From: Pectobacterium peruviense
Lineage (GTDB): Bacteria > Pseudomonadota > Gammaproteobacteria > Enterobacterales > Enterobacteriaceae
Length of the DNA: 64,000 bases
Direction: 5' to 3'
Assembly: GCF_002847345.1 (NCBI RefSeq)
Contig: NZ_LXFV01000005.1
Coordinates: forward strand, 124,001-188,000
Made by a program: the position numbers and the translations under genes. Below, in pieces: positions 1 to 9,040 of this stretch (its first letter is position 1; the number at the start of each line of letters is the position of its first letter). The notes under the pieces were generated by a model that was given only the letters and a program-made list of their open reading frames with translations, had not been told where the DNA came from and searched no databases.

Positions 1-60
1 CAATACGAATATAATTGATATTACTTTTTATTCACCACAAAAATTAGCCTCAACGAATAA

Positions 61-94
61 GATGTCTAAACCGTATTTTTTCGATTTAGACATC
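61..94. terminator. Inverted repeat downstream of the helicase-PLD gene
   Basis: Perfect 10-bp arms GATGTCTAAA (61-70) and TTTAGACATC (85-94) around a 14-nt loop, 14 bp beyond the stop codon of the minus-strand helicase gene. The position fits a transcription terminator. The T-run lies in the loop rather than after the stem, so termination strength is uncertain. Confidence 0.5.
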
Positions 95-107
95 CAGAGA
101 GAAAACG

Positions 108-3100
108 TTAAGACTGAATCAAACGTTGCTGTAGGCAACTCTTTATAGTATCGATTTCCGGTGTAAGATTCTTTCCCCGATAAACCAGAGACGTATCATA
201 GCGAACATTCCAATTATCCCGAGATGCACTAAACCAGTTAAAAGAACCTACACACAACAAATTATCATCGCCAATAACAATTTTGCTGTGCACGCGATTC
301 ACCAATCTGGTCTTAATACCGCTTGATTGAAGATGCGCAAGCGTTTTAGACAATTTGATTTTCTTTTCATTCTCAACATCACAATCATGATGTTCAGTAT
401 TAAAGTCCCGATCGGTCACGACAAGAATATCAACACCGCGCTGACGAGCCTCAGCCATTGAACTCAGAAAACCGGTCTGCTCCATCCGTTTCAGTGATAT
501 CCAGGGGGAAACAACCATGACTTTTTTATCGACTTGCTCAAATGTTCTTAAGAGAAACTCATCATGCTCTTCTGACCCATGTAATGATTTTACCTCTGCC
601 ACCGATGATGCGAGATCTGGACGCTTTTTATAAACGAATGAAAGGGCATTCTGGGCACTATTAAAAAGATAATGTGCAAGTAAGCCACGTGGTGTAGAAC
701 GAGGTTGTATCTCGAACAGATCCATATCCCCAAAGACTAAAAAGCTGTCTTTTGCGCGGGAAACAGCAACGTTTAGTTTGCTCGAGTCATCATCAATAAA
801 AGAGCCGTCCTCATGTTTTGAATAGACGGGAGAAAAAATAACAATAGGCCTTTCAGCTCCCTGTAGGGAATGTACCGTTCCAACAGTGAGGACATTTTTA
901 CTGTCCCCATCATCGAAAGAATAAATTCCCCGTTGAGACATCTCTTTACGTAAAATTTTGGCCTGCTCACCAAAAGGGGTCACGACAGCAATAACATCAT
1001 AAATTGGCTTTTTATACTTATCTTCAATTTTTTGTCGCTGATCAGCAATCCATTCGGCTATAGTCTCGGCTTCAAGTAAGTTATATCGACTCCCACTGTT
1101 GGCTTTAACACCTTTTCCATCTACGTGAAGGTAGCCCATCGGAGGATATAAATTATCGACCTCATTTCCGCGTTTTGGAATAAGTTTTCCGTCATAACAT
1201 AACTCATTGCAGTAACTGATAATATTATTTAAACAGCGTCGGTGCTCATAGAGATACATCCCACGGGGCATGTTTTTATCATAGTGATAGCGGGATACAT
1301 TCTGTGCGATAGCCATGACGCTGCCTGAGGCTGCACTTCTACCCGATTGAGAGAAGACGTCGTAATCTTCATGAAGTTGATCTTTAGAATGCTCAGACAA
1401 AATCTTCTGCGCCACGACATTACCTATATCGATAGCGGGTGCAACATTCCAAATAGGCGCAATCTGTTTTGTATCACCGATAACCAATGCTTTTTTAGCT
1501 AATGAGAACGATGCTCCCGCAACTTCGGGTAATACCTGCCCAGCCTCATCCACAATTAATAAATCAGCAATATTGTAGAGATAATCATCATTATAGTTAT
1601 TTTGGCTGACAAACTGCTTAATCTTCATTTTTTTCGGCAACATATAGTTTGTCATGACCACACAGGGCGTTAGCTTCATTCTCCGATGCCAGCGCGACAA
1701 CGCTGGTTTTTTTCCTATATCTTTTCCACCCTGGCATTTTTTTCTATCGACTTCACTAAGCTTATGCATGTCCATTAGCCAACGCCCTTCCCAGTAATGG
1801 GTTGCAAGCTGAAATGAGGAAAAACGTAGTGTTTTATCAGCCAGCGCATCAGCTTCTGGCAACGTTAACTCTCGTAGTCCTGAGTACCCGATAGATAGCA
1901 ATGCTTCTGCCCACTTATCTTGCGCAGCAGTTCTACGTTCAATAAGGGGACGAACTTCATTGAGCGTAGCGGCGCATTCTCGAACACGTTTTTGCGTATC
2001 TGCTATCACTGTTTCTATATGCTGCGCAATATCTGAAGGCTGTGACCAAGTAATCAACGATGAGATATTTTCTGCATAACGACGGAAAAATGTCCGTATA
2101 AAAGAGAGTCTTTTGGCTTTTATTGGTGGGAGCCAATAAAAAAGGGAATATATCAGCGATTCTCTGGCAACAAAGTCATCCCAATCTTTTTGCATCTCAA
2201 CAAGTTTATGGCATATATCTTCTTCACCAGCATAAACTGTGACCAATTCTTGCAAATGCGCATCTATATCTATGGCCGTTTTCCGACACACGTCTTTAGC
2301 CAGACAGAGTTGCTGCCATGCAGACTCAATATTTGATAGCCCATTGGAATTCTGGAGCAATTCCTGATGAAGCAACTCTACAACCTCTTTAACCGTATGT
2401 TGTCCCTCTGTCGGGAAAGCAGCCTGAGCGTTTTTTAAAAACTCTCGCTCCGCTTTTTCAACATAGTCGAGACTTTCCTTTGCATCAAAAAAAGACTCAG
2501 TTTGAAACCCTCGCTTACTCGCCTCGTCTTCTCTTGTTGATGAAGGGAAATAGCAACCAAAGCTCTGAATTTCAGGCAACCAGCGCCCCGCCATTACACC
2601 ACTGCCGATTGAAAAATCTTTTCCAAATGCTTCAATAATATTTGTCACAGCCTGGTTATTAGTCGATGTCGCAATCACAATCGGAGGCTCTGATTTTTCC
2701 AGTGCGGCTCGACTCCACAGTGTCGCAATAATGGACAACAGTAATGTTGTTTTACCCGTTCCTGGGGGACCATTGACGGCGAGAATATCACCTTCTTCCG
2801 TTGCTAAGAAATGACTCAAGGCATCTCGTTGCGCATCTGCCAATGGAAATTTATCGCCAGAATGGGCCAGTCGTTTAGCAAATCCCGAAGACGGGGGAAG
2901 CAGTGGCTTCAGAGATGGGCTTTGCAGGCTGGAAAAACGGGAAAATAAGGGTGACGAGATCTGACTATTTATAAAATGATCGTACAACGGGAGAATGTGT
3001 TGCCCCGCGCCATCTGATTTGGCTTTTTTCTGAATAAATCCACTTTCTGCTTTAAGATATTCATCAGGAGATCCAAGCCAGTCTCCTGCCACATTGTTTA

Positions 3101-3656
3101 AAAGCGCATCACAATCGCTTAGATATTTCGCCCAGTCTTTAAGATACTGGGCCGCTCTCTTTTCACGCTGTTCGTCGGACTCATCAGTAAAATTCGTCTG
3201 TGGATAATCAATACTGGTTGTACCGTTCAACGTTTTATAGCGATCGTAATCAGTGACAGTGCCAATGGAAAATGTTCCCAGTGGCAATGGTTCCAAGAGA
3301 TCTCTGGGGATCGTGGTTATCGTTCCCGGATATATATAACCATCGCGTGACAATATTGCAGAGGTAACGATAGGGGTAATCGTTCCGGGTAATCCCGCGA
3401 AACGCTCTTTACCATGCTGCACCAGCAGTTGATAAACATAAGGGCGCAACACAATTTCAATACACGCTGTTTCTGGAGGCTCGCTAGAAAATAGCGCATC
3501 CAGCGTGGGAGCACTCACGCGACCACATTTCATCTCATCACATGACCACAACGTAAATGAGCTAGCGTCACCTTTTTTGAAGGCCCCCCGACCAAACTCA
3601 GCATCAGCCAGTGAATTGCGCAAGTAGCGAGAAAAAGCTAAATAATCACCATCCAT
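108..3656 (-). CDS. SF1 helicase fused to C-terminal phospholipase-D nuclease (Mokosh type II MkoC-like)
   Basis: A 1182-aa protein. The helicase core is COG1112/DNA2-NAM7-like: Walker A GPPGTGKT at about residues 296-303, Walker B VDEAGQ near 701 and a motif VI-like VAVSRAKDS near 966. The C-terminal ~150 residues carry a single phospholipase-D HKD motif (HSKIVIGDD, near 1122). A COG1112 helicase fused to a PLD domain is the described architecture of the anti-phage system Mokosh type II; in type I the two are on separate genes. The ATG at 3656 follows a GCAGG ribosome site. The gene stands alone, with 280 bp of AT-rich DNA upstream that probably holds its promoter. It lies beside an mcrC remnant and a type I R-M operon, which supports a defence role. 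Seen: domains and context. Inferred: Mokosh membership and anti-phage activity. Confidence 0.8.
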   Translation of the reverse strand: MDGDYLAFSRYLRNSLADAEFGRGAFKKGDASSFTLWSCDEMKCGRVSAPTLDALFSSEPPETACIEIVLRPYVYQLLVQHGKERFAGLPGTITPIVTSAILSRDGYIYPGTITTIPRDLLEPLPLGTFSIGTVTDYDRYKTLNGTTSIDYPQTNFTDESDEQREKRAAQYLKDWAKYLSDCDALLNNVAGDWLGSPDEYLKAESGFIQKKAKSDGAGQHILPLYDHFINSQISSPLFSRFSSLQSPSLKPLLPPSSGFAKRLAHSGDKFPLADAQRDALSHFLATEEGDILAVNGPPGTGKTTLLLSIIATLWSRAALEKSEPPIVIATSTNNQAVTNIIEAFGKDFSIGSGVMAGRWLPEIQSFGCYFPSSTREDEASKRGFQTESFFDAKESLDYVEKAEREFLKNAQAAFPTEGQHTVKEVVELLHQELLQNSNGLSNIESAWQQLCLAKDVCRKTAIDIDAHLQELVTVYAGEEDICHKLVEMQKDWDDFVARESLIYSLFYWLPPIKAKRLSFIRTFFRRYAENISSLITWSQPSDIAQHIETVIADTQKRVRECAATLNEVRPLIERRTAAQDKWAEALLSIGYSGLRELTLPEADALADKTLRFSSFQLATHYWEGRWLMDMHKLSEVDRKKCQGGKDIGKKPALSRWHRRMKLTPCVVMTNYMLPKKMKIKQFVSQNNYNDDYLYNIADLLIVDEAGQVLPEVAGASFSLAKKALVIGDTKQIAPIWNVAPAIDIGNVVAQKILSEHSKDQLHEDYDVFSQSGRSAASGSVMAIAQNVSRYHYDKNMPRGMYLYEHRRCLNNIISYCNELCYDGKLIPKRGNEVDNLYPPMGYLHVDGKGVKANSGSRYNLLEAETIAEWIADQRQKIEDKYKKPIYDVIAVVTPFGEQAKILRKEMSQRGIYSFDDGDSKNVLTVGTVHSLQGAERPIVIFSPVYSKHEDGSFIDDDSSKLNVAVSRAKDSFLVFGDMDLFEIQPRSTPRGLLAHYLFNSAQNALSFVYKKRPDLASSVAEVKSLHGSEEHDEFLLRTFEQVDKKVMVVSPWISLKRMEQTGFLSSMAEARQRGVDILVVTDRDFNTEHHDCDVENEKKIKLSKTLAHLQSSGIKTRLVNRVHSKIVIGDDNLLCVGSFNWFSASRDNWNVRYDTSLVYRGKNLTPEIDTIKSCLQQRLIQS

Positions 3657-3936
3657 TGTTATACCTGCACCTATTTTGTGATTGATACGTTGACTATTCC
3701 AAACTGGAAACCAGAGAAAATCAGGCTTTAAGAAATTACTCTGGATAAATAATTTTTAATCTAACTAATTATAAAAGTTGATGAAAAATATAATTAGCAC
3801 ATGACAACTTCACGATCATAAAAATGCGGAACAATGAAAACATAACGAGTAAAGCAGTCGGCATTATTCCCTATTAATCGTATATCCTAAATGATTCTAG
3901 TTTCAGAGGCGTAGTACGCTCCAGATATTATGATAA

Positions 3937-4365
3937 TTAACTCATATCCCTATACTGAAAGGAAAAGCTAATATTTTCAGCACTGGATATATTTTCTTCT
4001 AACGCATTAAAACAATCAAAATAGGACTGCCATTCTCCACCGACCAACAGCCCCCGTTCAAGATCAAACGGAACACACCACAGGGCCAGATGTTTATCGA
4101 ACCGGAACACAGGCAATGGCATATTGAAAGATTGATGACGAGGGTAGATCAACATCATATCACCTTGCCCATGCAGATATTTTTGTCCGTAAGCAAACAT
4201 TTGATAAAGATCTGCCTGACTGATTTCATATTTTCGTTTGCGGTCGCTATGTCTTGTATCTAACAGTTTCCATTTCGCATCGAGAACCAACTGATGCCGA
4301 CTCTTTGTAATTAAAAAATCAGGCTTCAGCATAAACCAGCTCTCAGCAACACGGGAACCCTAAAG
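3937..4365 (-). pseudogene. 3' remnant of mcrC (McrBC restriction endonuclease subunit)
   Basis: The frame from 4362 down to 3937 encodes only the last ~140 residues of a McrC-like protein. It holds the PD-(D/E)XK nuclease core: LKPDFLI, LVLDAKWK, then the typical SQADLYQMFAYGQKY and LIYP segments. McrC proteins are normally 350-450 aa, so the N-terminal part is missing, and the GTPase partner mcrB is absent. An in-frame TAG lies just upstream of the conserved block, and hsdR ends 45 bp further up, so the junction looks like a deletion or recombination scar. An ATG at 4332 would give a 131-aa product, but with no partner it is probably non-functional. In McrBC, McrC cleaves DNA carrying modified cytosine when driven by McrB. 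Confidence 0.75.
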
Positions 4366-4406
4366 GTGCCACCGCATCAGCAAACTGACGTGATGGCTAA
4401 ATGGCG

Positions 4407-7400
4407 CTATGCCCCTTTCAACATATCAAACACCACCCGCGCAAAACCTTTTGCCAGCTCAGGGTTCGACAGATATTGCATCATCATGTCCTGCTGCGCG
4501 TCATTGCTATCCAGCACCGCGTCATCAATGGCTTTAGGGAAATCGCCCAGCATGGCCTGTTCGCGTGTGTTATTCGCAATCTGCGTCATCACCGCCTGAT
4601 TTTCTGATAACTTGTCGCGCACGCTAAAAGCATAATTAATCATGTCTTTATCGGTAAGATTATCAGTAATAAATAGCTCGTTAAGACGTGCCAGAATATG
4701 CGACAGAAACTCTTCTTTCTTATCCTTCGGCTTGGCTGTGCCAATGTCATTGCCTGGCTTTATGCCATATTCTTCGGCGTCTTCCTGAAGTTTCAGATGC
4801 TGCTCGTGGATTTTCGACAAGCGATAATGACTCATTTCCACATTGCTTAAATCAACTTCATCTTCTTCAACATTCTGTTCATGCAGCAAGGGCCGTAGAT
4901 GGCGGGCAAATAGACTGAGCTTCTCCAGTTCCTTGTCATCGAACTCAACGATTTGTGACATAAACTCGTAGAAGCGGACAAAACTCCCGAGGTCTTTCTT
5001 GAAGATGTCCAACTTGTCTTTTTCCAACTTGCAGTCTTTAAAACTGTTTTCGGCATTGGTAATCAACACCACATCGTTGGTTTTTTTCGTGCGCTCAAAG
5101 ATTTCTTTAGCCAACACATAGGCATCAATGGCCGAGGTATACCGCTTTTTCCAGCGCTCAACGGCGGGTTTACAAATATTGCTAATTGCCGCGTTGGATT
5201 TGTTTTTGGTAAAAAATGCGTCGCAGAATTGCTCAACTTCATTCCATAAGAAAATACCGCTGGTGCGAAGTTTCTCGAATAGCTCGAAGACTAACTGTGG
5301 GTCACTGACATCCGTCAGTTTAGCGGTCTGATAATAAGGCTTAAAAGCCCCCAGAATATCATCCGGTTCATTGTAGAAATCGAGCACGAAGGTGCCAGAC
5401 TGCACTTTGCTCGGATAAATACGGTTCAGGCGAGAAAGTGTTTGTACGCACTCCACACCGCCAAGGGGTTTATCCACATACATCGCGCACAGCTTAGGCT
5501 GGTCAAAACCCGTCTGAAATTTATTGGCGACCAGCATCACCTGATAATCATCGCTATCAAAAGCGGCGCGCATATCCCGTCCTTTAAGACCGAGATTCAT
5601 ATTGGTTTCAGTGAATTTCTTGTTCAATAGCGCGAGGCTATTTTGATCGCTTTCAACAAATTCTACTTCGCCAGAAAACGCCACCATCGCGTTAATTTTC
5701 TGGTAGTGGTTCTCAGTAATGTATTGATCAAACGCCAACTTGTAGCGCACCGCCGCTTTACGCGAATTGGTCACGACCATCGCCTTCGCCTGCCCGCCTA
5801 GTAAATGCATGACATGTTTTCGGTAATGCTCGACAATCACTTTTACTTTTTGCGAAACGTTATGCTCGTGCAACGTCACCCACTGGTTCAGTTTGATTTT
5901 AGCTTTTTTACTGTCCACTTCCCGGTCAGGATCATCCAGCTTTTGCAGCAGCTTATACGCCACTTTGTAGTTGGTGTAGTTCTTCAGCACATCAAGAATA
6001 AAGCCTTCTTCAATGGCCTGACGCATCGAGTAAACATGAAACGCTTCGGGCTTATTGCTCTTGGATGCGGGTTCAAGAGGGTTAGGCCGACGGCCAAACA
6101 ACTCCAACGTTTTGGCTTTTGGCGTAGCGGTAAACGCATAGAAGTTAAGATTACTGCTGCCTTTGCGCGAGGCGATGGTCGCGTCCAGAATATCCTCCGA
6201 CGACAGCACCACATCATCATCCGCTTCTTCGGTCATCAGCACTTCTTTTAACTGACGCGCCGTGGAACCGCTTTGAGAAGAATGCGCTTCGTCAGCAATC
6301 ACGGCATATTTTCGCTGTTTGAGGTTGACGTTGTTTTCGATAGCTTTAAGCACAAACGGGAAAGTCTGGATGGTAACGATAATAATCGGTTGGGAGTTTT
6401 CCAGCGCACTGGCGAGTTTTTCTGATTTAGAGCCGTCGCCTTCTTTATTATTAATGCGCCCGACGACACCGTCCGCATGTTCAAACTGGTAAATCGTATC
6501 CTGAAGCTGATCGTCTAATACCGTTCGGTCGGTGACAACAATCACCGAGTGGAACTGTTTTTCACCGTTCTCATCATAAAGCGTCGAAAGCTGATGAGCC
6601 GTCCAGGCAATAGAGTTGGACTTACCGGAACCCGCGCTGTGCTGAATAAGGTATTTATTACCGGTACCTTCTTTCGTGGCTGCGTGAATTAGTTTATTCA
6701 CCACATCCCACTGGTGATAACGCGGGAAAATTAAACTCTCTTTTTTAACTTTTAATCCGTTCCAGTCTTCTTTCTCCTCAATTTGCAGATGCACAAAACT
6801 GGCGAGAATTTTCAGCAAATTGTCCGGCAGCAGAACTTCATTCCATAAGTAGCTGGTGGCGTACTCGTTGGCATCTTCGGGAATATCGTTACCTGCTCCG
6901 CCGTCTGTCGTGCCTTTATTAAAAGGCAGGAAGAAGGTGTCATCGCCAGCCAATTTCGTGGCCATAAACACGTCATATTGGCTGACGGCAAAGTGCACCA
7001 ACGCGCCACGTTTGAAGGTCAGCAGCGGTTCAGGCTTATTGGTTACCGGGTCTTTCGGCAAACGCGTTTTCTTATATTGTTTAATCGCGTTTTGTACCGC
7101 CTGCTTAAACTCGGATTTCAATTCCAGCGTCGCCACCGGCAGGCCGTTAACAAACAGCACCAGATCGATACGCCACTTTTTCGCTTTTAAACCGGTTTCT
7201 TCAAACACAGCGTTCGACGCATACGGGCTATAAACCAGTTCCGGCACAATACGGCAGATATTCTGCTGATAACGCGCCAGCGTTTCCGGGTTTAAATTAT
7301 GTTCGGGTTTAAACTGGCATAGCGTAAAACGCGCATTGCGGATCTTCAGCGCATTGCGCAATACGCCCAGCGTACCGTAGGTGCGTGAGAGTTTATCGGT

Positions 7401-7655
7401 AGCGTTGATATCGGCTTTTTTAAGCTGAGCCTCCAACGCATCAAGGAAATGGCGCTCGGTATCGGTGGGGAAAACCTTAACCAGCTTTTCCCATTCCTGC
7501 GACTGAGTCGTTTTAACGAAAGTCAGCACGTCCTGCGAATACAGCGCACGTTCACGATCGTAGCCATCACCTTTGCCGACAACCCAGCCATGTTCAACCA
7601 TCTGTGCAATCATCTCACTTTGGAAGATGGCTTCTTTGGTCGAGTCCATGCTCAT
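4407..7655 (-). CDS. hsdR: Type I restriction enzyme, R (endonuclease/translocase) subunit HsdR
   Basis: A 1082-aa motor and nuclease subunit of a type I R-M complex; it translocates unmethylated DNA and cuts it at a distance. The N-terminal nuclease domain holds the PD-(D/E)XK segment LELKSEF near residue 183. The SF2 motor has Walker A QHSAGSGKS near 342, DEAH (IADEAHSSQ) near 456 and the motif III-like AFTATP. The C-terminal third is the helical region that docks on the methylase core. Length is normal for the family. Its ATG overlaps the hsdS stop by 4 bp (ATGA), so it is the last gene of an hsdM-hsdS-hsdR operon. The order M-S-R is unlike EcoKI (R-M-S). Confidence 0.96.
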   Translation of the reverse strand: MSMDSTKEAIFQSEMIAQMVEHGWVVGKGDGYDRERALYSQDVLTFVKTTQSQEWEKLVKVFPTDTERHFLDALEAQLKKADINATDKLSRTYGTLGVLRNALKIRNARFTLCQFKPEHNLNPETLARYQQNICRIVPELVYSPYASNAVFEETGLKAKKWRIDLVLFVNGLPVATLELKSEFKQAVQNAIKQYKKTRLPKDPVTNKPEPLLTFKRGALVHFAVSQYDVFMATKLAGDDTFFLPFNKGTTDGGAGNDIPEDANEYATSYLWNEVLLPDNLLKILASFVHLQIEEKEDWNGLKVKKESLIFPRYHQWDVVNKLIHAATKEGTGNKYLIQHSAGSGKSNSIAWTAHQLSTLYDENGEKQFHSVIVVTDRTVLDDQLQDTIYQFEHADGVVGRINNKEGDGSKSEKLASALENSQPIIIVTIQTFPFVLKAIENNVNLKQRKYAVIADEAHSSQSGSTARQLKEVLMTEEADDDVVLSSEDILDATIASRKGSSNLNFYAFTATPKAKTLELFGRRPNPLEPASKSNKPEAFHVYSMRQAIEEGFILDVLKNYTNYKVAYKLLQKLDDPDREVDSKKAKIKLNQWVTLHEHNVSQKVKVIVEHYRKHVMHLLGGQAKAMVVTNSRKAAVRYKLAFDQYITENHYQKINAMVAFSGEVEFVESDQNSLALLNKKFTETNMNLGLKGRDMRAAFDSDDYQVMLVANKFQTGFDQPKLCAMYVDKPLGGVECVQTLSRLNRIYPSKVQSGTFVLDFYNEPDDILGAFKPYYQTAKLTDVSDPQLVFELFEKLRTSGIFLWNEVEQFCDAFFTKNKSNAAISNICKPAVERWKKRYTSAIDAYVLAKEIFERTKKTNDVVLITNAENSFKDCKLEKDKLDIFKKDLGSFVRFYEFMSQIVEFDDKELEKLSLFARHLRPLLHEQNVEEDEVDLSNVEMSHYRLSKIHEQHLKLQEDAEEYGIKPGNDIGTAKPKDKKEEFLSHILARLNELFITDNLTDKDMINYAFSVRDKLSENQAVMTQIANNTREQAMLGDFPKAIDDAVLDSNDAQQDMMMQYLSNPELAKGFARVVFDMLKGA

Positions 7656-9040
7656 GCATTCACCTCCGGTGATTCCTCAATGTTTGCCATTTCGCTGTTC
7701 GCTGGCGCGACCCAGTCGCGTACGTCGATTTTGCCGGTAACGGCAGCAGAGATTAGGGCGGTGCGGCGTTCTTGGAGGAGAACTATTTGCTTAATGCTAT
7801 ATTCTTCCGTTGCTTTTATTTTTCCAAGCTGGAAATTAACAAATTTAATAATTCCTTCTCTTTCATTCTTGGGTGGGATAAGTAACGGTGTTTCTTTTAT
7901 ATTTGTTGATGAAATAGATGCAAGATTTGTACTTTGTTTAGCCACACGATAAAAATGGAATTTGGCATAATTCGTACGAGTAAGCATATCTAGCCATTCA
8001 GATTCAATAAAATTAGGACGAATCGCAAAAACATGATTTTGATGGATACAGTTATAAATCTGAGAATTCCATACTGCACCTCGACCTAATTTATCATTGT
8101 CCCCCCCTTCATTCATCAATACATCACCATCGCGAAGCAAATATCGCTCTAGCTGACTTGGTTCAATATCTATAGATTGCACATCTGTAAGATCAAGATA
8201 ACCATCCTGAACGTTAGCAACACGAAGCATCGGTACTGAAATACTATTCTTACCTGTTAAATCTTTACCTTTAGGTATTCCAGATTGTAAGTTTGATGTG
8301 TGTTTTAGTCTGCGAACAACCCAATGTTCCGGTACTTCCCCCAACCATTCAATCCCAGAATCTTTCATTGGCACATCAGGGTTTAGCCCTTTAGTCACTG
8401 CATGGTTTATCACTGCCTGACGTTTTTCTTTCAGCAGTTCAATCAGTTGCTGTTGTTTTTCAATCAGGTTATCGATTTTTGTGGTTTCGTGATCGAGGAA
8501 ATTGTATATTTTTTCTTGTTCATGATTGCTTGGCAAAAGTAGTTCAATATTTCTAAATTCATCAGGATCTAAATCCCATTGATTTACACGTATACCTTTG
8601 GAACGACTCAAGTATTGAGTAACGTAAATCGGATTGCGAAGTAAATAATGCACATACCTTGGATACGCTTGTTCAAAAAGAATTTTATTAGGTTGATAAA
8701 CAAAATATGCGGGACTGACTATCCCCTCATACTCCGAAATCGCAATAGAACCTTGCCAGGCTTTCATCTTATTCATTACTAAATCATTAGGTTCCACCAA
8801 CTGATAAGGTGACAAATCCTCTGAAGGTTTGTTGTTGTTATCATCTCGGCTGGATTTGGGTATAACACCATAATCCCGATAAACAGAAAGCAATTCTTTT
8901 TCTGTATACCCAGTACGTTTAATTCTAGAAAATAATCTAGATATAGGTGTGGTTTTCCAGTTCCGAGGAATTTCCCCCAACCACTCAACCCCAGAATCCT
9001 TATATTCAGGATATGCCTTGTATTTATTTAGCCCAGCCAT
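7652..9040 (-). CDS. hsdS: Type I restriction enzyme, S (specificity) subunit HsdS
   Basis: A 462-aa specificity subunit that reads the two halves of a bipartite DNA target and holds HsdM and HsdR. It has the two-fold repeated layout: TRD1 (about 15-185), a helical spacer starting DHETTKIDNLIEKQQQ, TRD2 (about 240-420) and a second spacer ending LLQERRTALISAAVTGK. Each half opens with the repeated phrase KDSG(V/I)EWLGE(I/V)P. The DNA of both TRDs is visibly more AT-rich than the spacers and than hsdM/hsdR, as expected for domains exchanged between strains. Start and stop overlap hsdM by 1 bp (TGATG) and hsdR by 4 bp. The target sequence cannot be predicted by eye. Confidence 0.95.
   Translation of the reverse strand: MAGLNKYKAYPEYKDSGVEWLGEIPRNWKTTPISRLFSRIKRTGYTEKELLSVYRDYGVIPKSSRDDNNNKPSEDLSPYQLVEPNDLVMNKMKAWQGSIAISEYEGIVSPAYFVYQPNKILFEQAYPRYVHYLLRNPIYVTQYLSRSKGIRVNQWDLDPDEFRNIELLLPSNHEQEKIYNFLDHETTKIDNLIEKQQQLIELLKEKRQAVINHAVTKGLNPDVPMKDSGIEWLGEVPEHWVVRRLKHTSNLQSGIPKGKDLTGKNSISVPMLRVANVQDGYLDLTDVQSIDIEPSQLERYLLRDGDVLMNEGGDNDKLGRGAVWNSQIYNCIHQNHVFAIRPNFIESEWLDMLTRTNYAKFHFYRVAKQSTNLASISSTNIKETPLLIPPKNEREGIIKFVNFQLGKIKATEEYSIKQIVLLQERRTALISAAVTGKIDVRDWVAPANSEMANIEESPEVNA

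Noticed and set aside
108..3656. Helicase-PLD as part of DISARM or Zorya
   Set aside because: Those systems need several partner genes (drmA/B, zorAB) that are absent; the fusion itself points to Mokosh II.
5805..6251. 148-aa frame antisense to hsdR
   Set aside because: Lies entirely within hsdR in opposite sense; Phe/His-rich, no start signal.
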